64,000 nucleotides of DNA from Actinomycetospora sp. NBRC 106378 (GTDB lineage Bacteria; Actinomycetota; Actinomycetes; Mycobacteriales; Pseudonocardiaceae). The notes under the pieces were generated by a model. The model was given only the letters and a program-made list of their open reading frames with translations. It did not search any database and was not told where the DNA came from. The DNA lies in the NCBI RefSeq assembly GCF_030269685.1, contig NZ_BSTT01000017.1, forward strand, positions 55,103 to 119,102. The letters are read 5' to 3'. Position 1 is the stretch's first letter, and each line of letters starts with the position of its first letter. This document shows positions 1-7,987 of this stretch, in pieces. A program made the translations under genes and the position numbers.

Positions 1-62
1 ACCCGACCGGCATCGACCCGGACGAGTTCCACCTGGGCAGTGCCTACCCCGTCCACGACTAG
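1..62 (+). CDS. C-terminal end of an unidentified protein, cut by the window edge
   Basis: The frame beginning at base 3 is open and ends at TAG 60-62. It reads about 19 residues ending in GSAYPVHD. Third positions are almost all G or C, as in the neighbouring real genes, which supports coding. Too little is present to name a family. It lies on the same strand as the two small genes that follow and could share a transcript with them. Confidence 0.45.
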   Translation, partial: PTGIDPDEFHLGSAYPVHD

Positions 63-120
63 ACCACCGACCGGGCGGACGCCTAGGCACGGCCGGGCCG
101 GGTTGGGCATAGTTGGACAC

Positions 121-306
121 GTGCCCGCGGTCAACGACTTCTACGAGGACGACGAGCCGGTCGAGGACGTCCTCGCAGCGTTCGAGGCCGGCGAGAAGCA
201 GCTCACCGAGCCGCCCTCGCGCGGGCGTACGTTGTTCGTGGACGTCGCTCGCAACGCGCAGGTCGAGACGGGCAACACCTCCTCCGGGGAGCTCGTGCAG
301 CACTGA
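121..306 (+). CDS. Small acidic hypothetical protein (61 aa)
   Basis: I do not recognise this protein. GTG 121 is preferred because a more upstream in-frame ATG at 40 would overlap the preceding gene and add an Arg/Pro-rich, non-conserved-looking stretch. The product begins VPAVNDFYEDDEPVEDVLAA, is strongly acidic at its N-terminus, and contains a FVDVAR segment near the middle. Its stop codon overlaps the ATG of the next gene by one base (TGATG), so the two are probably translationally coupled and may act together. No signal peptide or membrane segment is visible. Similar short acidic proteins occur in actinobacteria, but I can name no function. Confidence 0.55.
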   Translation: MPAVNDFYEDDEPVEDVLAAFEAGEKQLTEPPSRGRTLFVDVARNAQVETGNTSSGELVQH

Positions 307-749
307 TGGCTCCCCTGATGGAGACCCCGCCCGTCGACTTCAAGCTGATCCTGTGCGAGGCGGCGCACGCGGATCCCGTCGGCACCCTGCACATGCTGGG
401 AGCGGGTTGGTCGATCACCGGAACGCCAACGGGCCCGCAGGCGCTTGCCCTGCTGATCAAGGTGCCCTGGGATCGGGCGAACGAGCGACTCCCACTGGCG
501 GTCGAGCTTCTCAGCGAGGACGGGCACCCCGTCGTCCTCAGCGGACCGGACGGGGCGCCCACGCCCGTCCGAGCCGAGGCCGTACTCGAGGTCGGACGGC
601 CGGTCGGCGTCGCGAAGGGAAGCCCTCTCGACGCTTCCTTCGCCATCAACTTCGGCTCCCTCCCCCTCACTGCGGGGCGCTACCAGTGGAAGGCCGAGAT
701 CGCGGGCGACCAGCAGAGCGAGTCGTTCACGGTCCGCCCAACCCCCTGA
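306..749 (+). CDS. Conserved hypothetical protein, DUF6941-like (147 aa)
   Basis: The protein begins near FKLILCEAAHADPVGTLHML and has the pattern of the DUF6941 family: an 'L-x-L-C-[ED]-A-A' strand, then 'LGAGWS'. That pattern is typical of small actinobacterial beta-sandwich proteins of unknown role. The C-terminus (GRYQWKAEIAGDQQSESFTV) looks like a further beta-strand pair. It has no signal peptide, so a cytoplasmic location is likely. The start overlaps the previous stop by one base; a second ATG at 318 is possible. The family call is from memory of the motif and is moderate only. No enzymatic residues can be identified. Confidence 0.6.
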   Translation: MAPLMETPPVDFKLILCEAAHADPVGTLHMLGAGWSITGTPTGPQALALLIKVPWDRANERLPLAVELLSEDGHPVVLSGPDGAPTPVRAEAVLEVGRPVGVAKGSPLDASFAINFGSLPLTAGRYQWKAEIAGDQQSESFTVRPTP

Positions 750-886
750 TGGGGCCCGCGAGGTACGCCTCAGCCTCCTTCGAAACGTTCGACCGGCTCG
801 TGCGGACCTACCCGCTCGCCGAGATCCACGAGGCGGAGCGGGCCGCCCTGGACGGCGAGGTGGTCAAGCCCGTCCTCGTCCCCTGA
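749..886 (+). pseudogene. C-terminal remnant of a zinc-type alcohol dehydrogenase
   Basis: The frame opened by ATG 749 (again a TGATG overlap with the upstream gene) encodes about 45 residues ending FDRLVRTYPLAEIHEAERAA then LDGEVVKPVLVP. The 'TYPLAEIHEAERAALDGEVVKPVLV' pattern is the extreme C-terminus of medium-chain zinc alcohol dehydrogenases. No catalytic or Rossmann portion precedes it, because the upstream sequence in this frame is the antisense or alternate frame of the DUF6941-like gene. It is best read as a truncated leftover of a full-length enzyme. Its last 23 bases overlap the 3' end of the convergent fadH-like gene. Confidence 0.5.
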
Positions 887-2886
887 GCCGGGCCGCCACC
901 TCGGACCCCTGCCGGATCGCCCGCTCGGCGTCGAGCTCGACGGCCTCGTCGGCGCCGCCGATCACGTGGGGGCGCACGCGCAGGACGGCCAGGTCGTCGA
1001 CCAGGTCGCGGACGGGCTCCTGCCCCGCGCACACCACGACGGAGTCGACGGCCAGGAGACGCGGGCGGTCACCGACCCGGAGGTGCAGGCCGTCGTCGTC
1101 GATGCGCTCGTAGTGCGCGCCGGTGACGGTCTCGACGTCCTTCGCGCGCAGCGTCGCGCGGTGGACCCACCCCGTCGTCGTGCCGAGGTCCGCGCCGACC
1201 CGCGTGCGTCGCCGCTGCACGAGGTGGACCCGCCGCGCCGGCGGTGCGGGGGCGGGGGCGGCGAGCCCGCCGTCGGCGGCGACGCCCCACTCGGCCCGCC
1301 ACGCCGCGAGGTCCGGCGCAGCGTGCCGGGTGAGGAACGTGGCCACGTCGACCCCGACCCCGCCCGCGCCGATCACCGCGACCCGGTCGCCGAGGCGGTC
1401 GGGGGCGCGCATGGCCTCGTCGTAGGACAGGACGCTCGGGTGGTCGATGCCGGGGATGGCCGGCCGCCGCGGGCGCACGCCCGTGGCGACCACGACGTCG
1501 TCGAACCCGGCCAGCTCGCCCGCGCCGGGGCTCGTCGCGAGCCGGACCTCGACCCCGGCCCGCTCGAGCCGGCCGGCGAAGTACCGGATCGTCTCCGCGA
1601 ACTCCTCCTTGCCGGGGATGCGGCGGGCGAGGTCGAACTGTCCGCCGAGGTGGTCCCGGCGCTCGAGGAGCGTGACGCGGTGCCCGGCCTCGGCGAGGCC
1701 CGCCGCGGCGGCGAGTCCGGCCGGTCCGGCGCCGACGACCGCGACCGTGTGCGGGCGGCGCGTCGGGCGCGGGAGCGGGATCGTCTCGTGGCCGGCCCGC
1801 GGGTTGACCAGGCAGCTCACGGTCCGCAGAGCGAACGTGCGGTCCAGGCACGCCTGGTTGCAGCCGATGCAGACGTTGATCTCGTCCGCCCGGTCCGCGG
1901 CCGCCTTGGCCACCCACTCCGGGTCGGCGAGGAACGGCCGCGCCATCGACACCAGGTCGGCATCGCCGCGGGCCAGCACCGCCTCCGCGTCGGCCGGGGT
2001 GCTGATGCGGTTCGACGCGACCACGGGAACGGCGACGTGCGGGCGGAGCCGGCCGGTGAGGTCGGTGAAGGCCGCGCGCGGCACCGACGTGACGATCGTC
2101 GGGACCCGCGACTCGTGCCAGCCGATCCCGCTGTTCAGCAGGTCCGCGCCGGCCGCCTCGACGCCGCGGGCGAGGGCGACGACCTCCTCCCAGGACTGCC
2201 CGTCGGCGACCAGGTCGGCCAGCGAGAGGCGGTAGGAGAGCAGGGCATCGGGGCCGAGCGCCTCGCGCACGCGGGACACGACGGCGAGCGCGAAGCGGCG
2301 GCGGCCCGCCGGCGAGCCGCCCCAGGCGTCGTCGCGGTCGTTGGTCGCGGTCGTTGGTCGCGGGCGCGAGGAACTGGTTGATCAGGTAGCCCTCGGAGCC
2401 CATGACCTCGACGCCGTCGTAGCCGGCCTCGCGGGCGAGCCGCGCGGCCCGCGCGAAGGCCTCGACCGTCCGCACCACACCGCGGTGGGAGAGCCGCCAC
2501 GGGGCGAACGGGGCGATCGGCGCCTTCCGGCGGGAGGCGGAGACCGCGAACGGGTGGAACGCGTAGCGCCCGGCGTGCAGGAGCTGCAGGAGGACGTGCC
2601 CGCCCTCGGCGTGGACCGCGTCGGTGACCCGACGGTGCCCGCGGAGCTGCCCGCGGTGGGTGAGCGTCGCCGCGAGCGGGTGCAGCCGTCCCCGCGCGTC
2701 CGGGGCGAGCCCGCCGGTGACGACGAGGTCGACCCCGCCCCGCACCCGCTCGGCGTAGAGCTCGGCCAGGCGCCGGTGTCCGCCCGGCCGCTCCTCGAAC
2801 CCGGTGTGCATCGAACCCATCAGCACCCGGTGGCGCAGGCGCACCGGACCGATGTCGAGCGGCGTCGCGAGCAGGGGGTACGGCAC
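864..2886 (-). pseudogene. FadH-like 2,4-dienoyl-CoA reductase / NADH:flavin oxidoreductase, frameshifted
   Basis: Start is GTG 2886 (product VPYPLLATPLDIGPVRLRHR). The N-terminal old-yellow-enzyme TIM barrel runs to ATNDRD, then a 13-bp tandem duplication at 2331-2356 shifts the frame. The remaining frame from about 2330 to 864 continues the same protein with SRVREALGPDALLSYRLS. A single copy of the repeat would give NDRDDAWGGSPAG, the family consensus, and a protein of about 669 aa, matching FadH (about 670 aa). The downstream half holds the 4Fe-4S motif CIGCNQACLD with a later SC, and a nucleotide-binding motif VVGAGPAGLAAAAGLAEAGH. The family reduces dienoyl-CoA or related enones with NAD(P)H. 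The gene as written makes a truncated product unless the shift is an assembly error or reversible. It is divergent from mycothione reductase. Confidence 0.85.
2331..2363. repeat. 13-bp tandem duplication inside the fadH-like gene
   Basis: The unit GTCGCGGTCGTTG occurs exactly twice (2331-2343 and 2344-2356), followed by seven bases of a third copy. Thirteen bases is not a multiple of three, so the duplication itself explains the frame change in the overlapping gene. Confidence 0.95.
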
Positions 2887-2970
2887 CGTCGGACGATAAC
2901 CGGGACCGCTGGTCCCGCACATCCACGTCAGAACGCGCGGGCGGCACGGAAGGCGACTTACGGTGACATC

Positions 2971-4377
2971 GTGCGACGACATGATCTCGTGGTGATCGGT
3001 TCGGGCTCGGGCAACATGGTGCTCTCGGACGAGTTCTCGGAGCTCGACGTCGCGATCGTCGAGGCGACCGAGTTCGGCGGGACGTGCCTCAACCGCGGGT
3101 GCATCCCGACCAAGATGTTCGCCTACACCGCGGAGGTCGCCGACACGGTCGTCGACTCCGCCACCTACGACGTCGGCGCCCAGCTCGACGGCATCGCGTG
3201 GCCCGCGCTGCGCGACCGCGTCTTCGGCCGGCTCGACCCGATCGCCGCCGACGGCCGGAAGGGCCGGGAGGACAGCGACTTCGTCACCGTCTACGCCGGC
3301 GAGGCCCGCTTCACGGGCCCGCGCACCCTCGTCGTCGACCTGCACGAGGGCGGGTCCGCGGAGATCGAGGCCGAGCGCATCGTCATCGCCGCCGGGGCCC
3401 GGCCGGTCGTGCCGCCGCCGATCGAGCAGTCCGGGCTGCCGTTCCACACCTCCGACACCGTCCTGCGCATCGACGCGCTGCCCCGGCGGCTGGCCGTGCT
3501 CGGCGGCGGCTACATCGCCGCGGAGCTCGCGCACGTCTTCCACTCGGCCGGCAGCGAGATCGTCATGATCGACATGGCGGACCAGCTGCTCGGACCGCAG
3601 GACGAGTCGGTCTCCGAGGCGTTCACCGCGATCGCCCGCGACCGCTACGAGCTTCACCTCGGCCGCGAGGTCACCGAGCTGAAGGGCGCGCCCGGCGCGC
3701 TGCAGCTGGTCCTCGACGACGACACCACGGTCGCCGCCGACACGCTGCTCGTCGTCGTCGGCCGCGCTCCCAACGGGGACTCCCTGGACGTCGACGCCGC
3801 CGGGCTGGAGACCCACGACGACGGCCGGGTGGCGGTCGACGCGGCCGGGCGCACCTCGGTGCCGGGCGTGTGGGCGCTCGGCGACGTCAGCTCCCCGGTG
3901 CAGCTCAAGCACGTCGCCAACCGCGAGGCCGAGGTGGTGACCCACAACCTGCTGCACCCCGACGACCTCCGCGAGACCGACCACGGCCTCGTCCCCGCCG
4001 CCGTCTTCACCAGCCCGCAGATCGGGACGGTCGGGCGCACCGAGGCGCAGTGCCGCGACGAGGGGCTGGACTACGAGGTCGCGCAGGTCGACTTCGCCGA
4101 CGTGGCCTACGGCTGGGCCATGGAGGACGAGACGGGCTTCTGCAAGGTCCTCGCCGAGCGCGGCACCGGGCGCATCCTCGGCGCCCACATCATGGGGCCG
4201 GAGGCGCCGACCCTGATCCAGCCGCTGGCGATGGCCATGACCTTCGACATCGACGCCGCCGCCCTGTCCGGCCGGCCGTACTGGATCCACCCCGCGCTGA
4301 CCGAGGTCATCGACAACGCGCTGCGGCAGCTGTCGACGACGGCGGGCGCGAAGCCCGGAGGTGCCTTCGGCAGGTGA
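2971..4377 (+). CDS. mtr: Mycothione reductase (468 aa)
   Basis: This flavoprotein disulfide reductase regenerates mycothiol (MSH) from mycothione using NADPH, in the cytoplasm. GTG 2971 gives MRRHDLVVIGSGSGN, the canonical Mtr N-terminus with the FAD-binding glycine motif. The redox-active disulfide is in GGTCLNRGCIPTKMF. The NADPH-binding motif is LGGGYIAAELAHVF, and the C-terminal dimerisation region contains HPALTEVIDNALR, with His as the usual base. Length fits Mtr (about 460 aa); glutathione or mercuric reductase is less likely because the N-terminus is Mtr-specific. It is divergent from the fadH-like gene with an 84-bp gap that should hold both promoters. The stop codon lies inside the palindrome at 4371-4416. 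Its presence supports a mycothiol-producing actinobacterium. Confidence 0.92.
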   Translation: MRRHDLVVIGSGSGNMVLSDEFSELDVAIVEATEFGGTCLNRGCIPTKMFAYTAEVADTVVDSATYDVGAQLDGIAWPALRDRVFGRLDPIAADGRKGREDSDFVTVYAGEARFTGPRTLVVDLHEGGSAEIEAERIVIAAGARPVVPPPIEQSGLPFHTSDTVLRIDALPRRLAVLGGGYIAAELAHVFHSAGSEIVMIDMADQLLGPQDESVSEAFTAIARDRYELHLGREVTELKGAPGALQLVLDDDTTVAADTLLVVVGRAPNGDSLDVDAAGLETHDDGRVAVDAAGRTSVPGVWALGDVSSPVQLKHVANREAEVVTHNLLHPDDLRETDHGLVPAAVFTSPQIGTVGRTEAQCRDEGLDYEVAQVDFADVAYGWAMEDETGFCKVLAERGTGRILGAHIMGPEAPTLIQPLAMAMTFDIDAAALSGRPYWIHPALTEVIDNALRQLSTTAGAKPGGAFGR

Positions 4378-4416
4378 GCACTATTCCGTGCCCCGGCACG
4401 GAGAAGTGCTCACCTG
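4371..4416. terminator. Bidirectional palindrome carrying both convergent stop codons
   Basis: Perfect 12-bp outer arms (CAGGTGAGCACT and AGTGCTCACCTG) enclose perfect 7-bp inner arms (CCGTGCC and GGCACGG). The element contains the TGA of mtr on the + strand and the TGA of the CHASE3 gene on the - strand, so it likely ends both transcripts. A degenerate relative lies at 41654-41697, suggesting an interspersed repeat family. Confidence 0.8.
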
Positions 4417-5294
4417 CGCAGCACCTGGTGGACCTCCCGCTCGAGCTGCCCCATCTGGTCGCGCTTCGTCGGCTCCGGGAACTCCTCGGGCGTGCCCTCC
4501 CGCCTGCTGCGCAGGCACGTCGTCAGCCGGTCGACACGCCGGAGGATGCCGCGTCGGAACAGGAACCAGGCGAGGAAGCGGGTGGCCAGCGCGGCGACCA
4601 GGGCCAGCGCGACCGACACGTAGTCGCGGATCCGGATCGCGTTGATGTCGTCGATCCGGTCGTCGAGCAGCGCCCGTTCCTGGCCCTGGAAGTCGGCGAC
4701 CTCGGACCGGATCCGGTCCATCAGCCCCTTGCCGTACTCCAGGTGCCGACGGATCTCGGGGTCCGCGGGGCTCCCGCCGCCGGCGACGAACTGCTGCTGG
4801 AACGACAGGTCGGCCATCTGCTGTCCGGTCAGCGTCTCGAGCTCCCGCAACCGGCCGACCATCTCGGCGCGCGGCTGGGCACCCGGTTCCGCGGACGCCA
4901 GCGCCGTCAGCTCCCCGAAGGCGGACGGCAGCTGCTGCGTGGCCTGCCCGAAGGGCTCGAGGTACTCCTGCTCCCCGGTCAGCAGGAAGCCGCGCATGCC
5001 GGTCTCGGCGTTGACCATGAGCGACGACAGGTTGCCGAGCGCCGCGGTCATCTCGAACTTGCGCTGGATGTCGGTCTCGATCGCGACCCGCGTCAGGTTG
5101 CCGTTCAGCGCCAGCACCGCCGAGATCACCACCGCGACGAGTGGGAGGGCCACGGTGATCCGGCCCTGCACGCGGATCGGCACGCGCTCCCACGCGCGCA
5201 TCGGCGGCCCGACGAGGGCGCTCCAGGTGTCGGCGAGTCCGCGGGCCACGAGCGACGACAGTACGTAAGGGCCCGGGGGCGGGCGTGTCGACAA
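4410..5294 (-). CDS. Orphan CHASE3-domain membrane protein (about 294 aa)
   Basis: The protein has a first membrane helix around residues 43-63 (VALPLVAVVISAVLALNGNL). An extracytoplasmic helical segment follows, containing the CHASE3-like motif 'NAETGMRGFLLTGEQEYLEPF', and a second membrane helix lies near residues 227-247. A short cytoplasmic tail rich in Arg/Glu resembles a HAMP stub. CHASE3 normally senses extracellular cues for histidine kinases or diguanylate cyclases, but no output domain follows here; the gene stops after about 45 cytoplasmic residues. The first start is TTG 5294 with a weak GGAAGAG site; GTG 5249 is an alternative. It may be a truncated receptor or a sensor that signals through a partner. 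Confidence 0.75.
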   Translation of the reverse strand: MSTRPPPGPYVLSSLVARGLADTWSALVGPPMRAWERVPIRVQGRITVALPLVAVVISAVLALNGNLTRVAIETDIQRKFEMTAALGNLSSLMVNAETGMRGFLLTGEQEYLEPFGQATQQLPSAFGELTALASAEPGAQPRAEMVGRLRELETLTGQQMADLSFQQQFVAGGGSPADPEIRRHLEYGKGLMDRIRSEVADFQGQERALLDDRIDDINAIRIRDYVSVALALVAALATRFLAWFLFRRGILRRVDRLTTCLRSRREGTPEEFPEPTKRDQMGQLEREVHQVLRR

Positions 5295-5324
5295 ACGCTC
5301 TTCCCGACGCCGGGTCGTCCCCGG

Positions 5325-5660
5325 TCAGCCCCGTCCGAGACGGTCGGTCACGGCGGCGGCGAACGCCCCGGCCGGGCCGGCGACGTCGGCGGACGCGCGG
5401 CCCGCCTCCACCGCGTCGGCGGTCGCGCGCAGCCAGGCCACGAGCGGTTCGGCCAGGGCCGGGGCCAGGCCCGCGATCCACTCCGAGGTGCGCGCGCGGG
5501 TCTCGGCGACGTGCTCGCGGGACCCGTCGGCGTGCCGGGCGACGATCTCCGGGCGCGTCGCGAGCAGCCCGGCGACCTCCCACTCCCCGCCCAGGGTCCG
5601 CGCCCGCAGGTCCTCGAGCAGACGAGCGGCGGTGCGCAGCCTCGTCGCGGCGGCCTCCAT
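5325..5660 (-). CDS. Hypothetical helical protein (111 aa)
   Basis: I do not recognise a family. ATG 5660 is chosen because GGAGG lies six bases upstream; a GTG at 5666 is the alternative. The sequence (MEAAATRLRTAARLLEDLRA onward) is Ala/Arg/Glu rich and predicted mostly helical, with the motif SEWIAGLAPALAEPLVAWLR in the middle. There is no signal peptide. It lies 16 bp after the sulfate-family transporter stop on the same strand, so it may be the last gene of that transcript. Confidence 0.6.
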   Translation of the reverse strand: MEAAATRLRTAARLLEDLRARTLGGEWEVAGLLATRPEIVARHADGSREHVAETRARTSEWIAGLAPALAEPLVAWLRATADAVEAGRASADVAGPAGAFAAAVTDRLGRG

Positions 5661-5676
5661 GCGCACCCTCCCGTCG

Positions 5677-7149
5677 TCAGTGACTCCCGGAGAGGGTGCC
5701 CGCCAGCGCGTCGTGTCGCCGTCTGCTGTCCTCGTTGAGTCCGATGATGCGGACCTCGGTCCCCCGGGAGGCGTACTTCGTCGTGATCGCGTCGAGCGCG
5801 GCGACGGTCGAGGCGTCCCACACGTGGGCCTCGGTCAGGTCGATCACGACCCGTTCCGGATCGTCCGCGTAGTCGAACTGGAAGGTCAGGTCGTTGCTGG
5901 ACGCGAAGAACAACTGGCCGCGCACCCGGTAGGTCTTCGTGTCGCCCTCCAGCACACCCTCGACGGTGACCAGGTGCGCCACCCGTCGCGCGAAGAGGAC
6001 CGAGGCGACGACGACACCGACGGCCACGCCGATCGCGAGGTTGTCGGTCGTGACGGTGACGACCACCGTCGCGGCCATGACCGTCAGCTCGCTGCGCGGC
6101 ATCCGGCGCAGGGTGGCCGGGGCGACGCTGTGCCAGTCGAACGTCCCGACCGCGACCATCACCATCACCGCCACGAGCGCCGCCATGGGAATCCGGGCCA
6201 CGACGTCGCCGAGCGCGACCACGAGGATCAGCAGGAAGACCCCGGCGAGGAAGGTCGAGGCCCGGGTCCGCGCGCCCGACCGCACGTTGATCATCGTCTG
6301 ACCGATCATCGCGCAGCCCCCCATGCCACCGAAGAGGCCGGTGACGACGTTGGCCACGCCCTGTCCCCACGACTCCCGGGTCTTGTCGGAGTGGGTGTCG
6401 GTGATCGAGTCGACCAACTTCGCCGTCATGAGCGACTCCATCAACCCGACCAGCGCCATCCCGAGCGCGTAGGGCGCGACGATCGCCAGGGTCCCGCCGC
6501 TCAGCGGGACGGCCGGCAGGCCGAGGACGGGCAGGCTGTCCGGCAGCGCGCCCTGGTCGCCGACGGTCGGCACCGCGATCCCGAGGCCGACGGTCAGCGC
6601 GGTGAGTACCACGATCGCCACCAGCGGTGCCGGCACGACGGTGGTGAGCCGTGGGAGCAGGTTCATGACGACGAGACCGGCGGCGGCCAGGACGTAGACC
6701 GGCCAGGGGACGTCGACGAGATAGGGCAGCTGGGCGACGAAGATCAGGATCGCCAGCGCGTTGACGAAGCCGACCATCACCATGCGCGGCAGGAACCGCA
6801 TCAGCCGCGCCACCCCGCACAGTGCGAGGACGACCTGGATCACCCCGGCGAGGATCACCGTCGCGAGGAGGTACTCGACGCCGTGCTCGCGCACCAACGG
6901 GGCCACCACGAGGGCGACCGCCCCGGTCGCCGCCGAGATCATCGCCGGACGGCCGCCGAGCACGGAGATGGTCACGGCCATGGTGAACGACGCGAAGAGC
7001 CCGACGCGCGGGTCGACGCCGGCGATGATCGAGAACGAGATCGCCTCGGGGATCAGCGCCAGGGCGACGACGAGGCCCGCGAGGACCTCGGTCCGGGCGC
7101 GTTGCAGGGACGGTGGGCGCCAGGAGCTCAGGGCAGCAGGGAGCGACAT
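5677..7149 (-). CDS. SulP-family anion transporter with STAS domain (490 aa)
   Basis: This is an inner-membrane transporter for inorganic anions (sulfate, bicarbonate) or dicarboxylates; the substrate cannot be told from sequence. About residues 20-380 hold repeated hydrophobic helices with the SulP features '[16 protein letters not shown]' and '[19 protein letters not shown]'. The C-terminal 100 residues are a cytoplasmic STAS domain ([20 protein letters not shown]). The length is typical of short bacterial SulP proteins. ATG 7149 has a GGAAAG site upstream. It is divergent from a MerR regulator across 110 bp that contains a dyad (7182-7204), so MerR control is likely. Confidence 0.88.
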   Translation of the reverse strand: MSLPAALSSWRPPSLQRARTEVLAGLVVALALIPEAISFSIIAGVDPRVGLFASFTMAVTISVLGGRPAMISAATGAVALVVAPLVREHGVEYLLATVILAGVIQVVLALCGVARLMRFLPRMVMVGFVNALAILIFVAQLPYLVDVPWPVYVLAAAGLVVMNLLPRLTTVVPAPLVAIVVLTALTVGLGIAVPTVGDQGALPDSLPVLGLPAVPLSGGTLAIVAPYALGMALVGLMESLMTAKLVDSITDTHSDKTRESWGQGVANVVTGLFGGMGGCAMIGQTMINVRSGARTRASTFLAGVFLLILVVALGDVVARIPMAALVAVMVMVAVGTFDWHSVAPATLRRMPRSELTVMAATVVVTVTTDNLAIGVAVGVVVASVLFARRVAHLVTVEGVLEGDTKTYRVRGQLFFASSNDLTFQFDYADDPERVVIDLTEAHVWDASTVAALDAITTKYASRGTEVRIIGLNEDSRRRHDALAGTLSGSH

Positions 7150-7181
7150 CGGGACTTTCCGTCGGGGAGCGGGGATGCCCG

Positions 7182-7204
7182 AACCCTACGTTCACGTGAG
7201 GGTT
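7182..7204. promoter_or_regulatory. Candidate MerR operator between SulP and merR-like genes
   Basis: AACCCT and AGGGTT are exact 6-bp inverted arms separated by 11 bp. They lie in the divergent intergenic region, 33 bp from the SulP start and 56 bp from the MerR start. MerR proteins bind such dyads between promoter elements. The assignment is by position and symmetry only. Confidence 0.45.
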
Positions 7205-7259
7205 GAGATCCTGCCGGCGTGATCCCGACCTGCTGTGAACCGCCGTACAGTGCAGGGCC

Positions 7260-7658
7260 ATGTCCGACGGCCTGATGCAGATCGGCACCGTGGCCGAGCG
7301 CATCGGCCTGTCCCTGCGCACCATCCGCTACTACGAGGAGGTCGGGTTGGTCGCCCCCGCCGGTCGCTCCCCCGGCGGTTTCCGTCTGTACTCCGAGGAC
7401 GACGTCGCGCAGCTCCGCCTCATCATGCGGATGAAACCGCTCGACTTCTCCCTCGAGCAGATGCGCGACCTGCTCGACGCGGTCGCCGAGCTCGCCGCGG
7501 ATCCGCCGCCGACCGGGGATCGGCGCGCGGAACTCACCGCCCGCGTCGCCGCCCACCGCACGGCCGTGCAGGAGAAGGTCCGGTCCCTCCGCGATCTGCT
7601 CGCGCGGGCCGAGGAGTTCGCCGATCTGCTCGGGTCGCCGACGGTCCTGCACCCCTGA
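7260..7658 (+). CDS. MerR-family transcriptional regulator (132 aa)
   Basis: Residues 6-75 form a MerR winged helix: MQIGTVAERIGLSLRTIRYY, then EEVGLVAPAGRSPGGFRLYS. A helical dimerisation segment (LRLIMRMKPLDFSLEQMRDLL) and a Leu-rich coiled-coil tail follow. No cysteine cluster is present, so a metal sensor of the MerR/SoxR type is unlikely. The effector is unknown. It is divergent from the SulP transporter and the dyad lies between them, which argues that it controls the transporter and itself. Confidence 0.88.
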   Translation: MSDGLMQIGTVAERIGLSLRTIRYYEEVGLVAPAGRSPGGFRLYSEDDVAQLRLIMRMKPLDFSLEQMRDLLDAVAELAADPPPTGDRRAELTARVAAHRTAVQEKVRSLRDLLARAEEFADLLGSPTVLHP

Positions 7659-7683
7659 GACGCGGCTCCCGGCTCGCGCGGAC

Positions 7684-7715
7684 CCCGACGGCAGGTCCGC
7701 GGACCCGCCGTCGGG
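7684..7715. terminator. Hairpin between merR-like gene and small minus-strand gene
   Basis: CCCGACGGC and GCCGTCGGG form the outer stem and GGTCC/GGACC the inner stem, between the convergent stops at 7658 and 7722. It contains one inverted pair of the CCCGNCGTCGGG motif found throughout the window. Confidence 0.7.
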
Positions 7716-7721
7716 ATCGGC

Positions 7722-7928
7722 CTACTCCGCGAGCTTCGCGATGCCCTGGGCCCACAGGAAGTACTTGTTGGTGCCCAGATCGCGCACCGTCTTGATGTTG
7801 AAGGCGTCCTTCAGGTGCTGCGCGTCGGCCTCGGACACGCCCTGCAGCGCTTCGACCGGCGCGTCGGCGATCTCGTTGATGTCCTTGGACTCCCAGGCCT
7901 TGTCGACCTTGTCCGCGATGCCTGCCAT
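7722..7928 (-). CDS. Small helix-hairpin-helix-like protein (68 aa)
   Basis: The protein is MAGIADKVDKAWESKDINEI followed by a segment EALQGVSEADAQHLKDAFNI then KTVRDLGTNKYFLWAQGIAK. The 'LxGVSEADAxxLKxAFxIKTVRDLG' pattern resembles a single helix-hairpin-helix or DUF4332-like unit that recognises nucleic acid or mediates protein contacts. Small stand-alone proteins of this kind occur widely in bacteria; function is unproven. ATG 7928 has GGAGG five bases upstream. No signal peptide is seen. Confidence 0.7.
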   Translation of the reverse strand: MAGIADKVDKAWESKDINEIADAPVEALQGVSEADAQHLKDAFNIKTVRDLGTNKYFLWAQGIAKLAE

Positions 7929-7987
7929 GGTCCTCCCTCCGACGGGCACGGCGGGTCCGCGCCCCGCCCGGCTGTACCCGACCGGGC

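Noticed and set aside
113..886. Long + strand open frame of 257 codons
   Set aside because: Most of it is an alternate frame of the DUF6941-like gene and reads Arg/Pro/Ser rich. Only the last about 45 codons resemble a real protein (the alcohol dehydrogenase tail).
1069..4290. A 1073-codon open frame on the - strand
   Set aside because: It is the antisense frame of mycothione reductase joined to the first half of the fadH-like gene. Only the portion from about 2886 downward is real.
2341..4377. Long + strand frame covering the fadH-like gene and mtr
   Set aside because: The first 630 bases are antisense to the fadH-like gene; the real start of mtr is GTG 2971.
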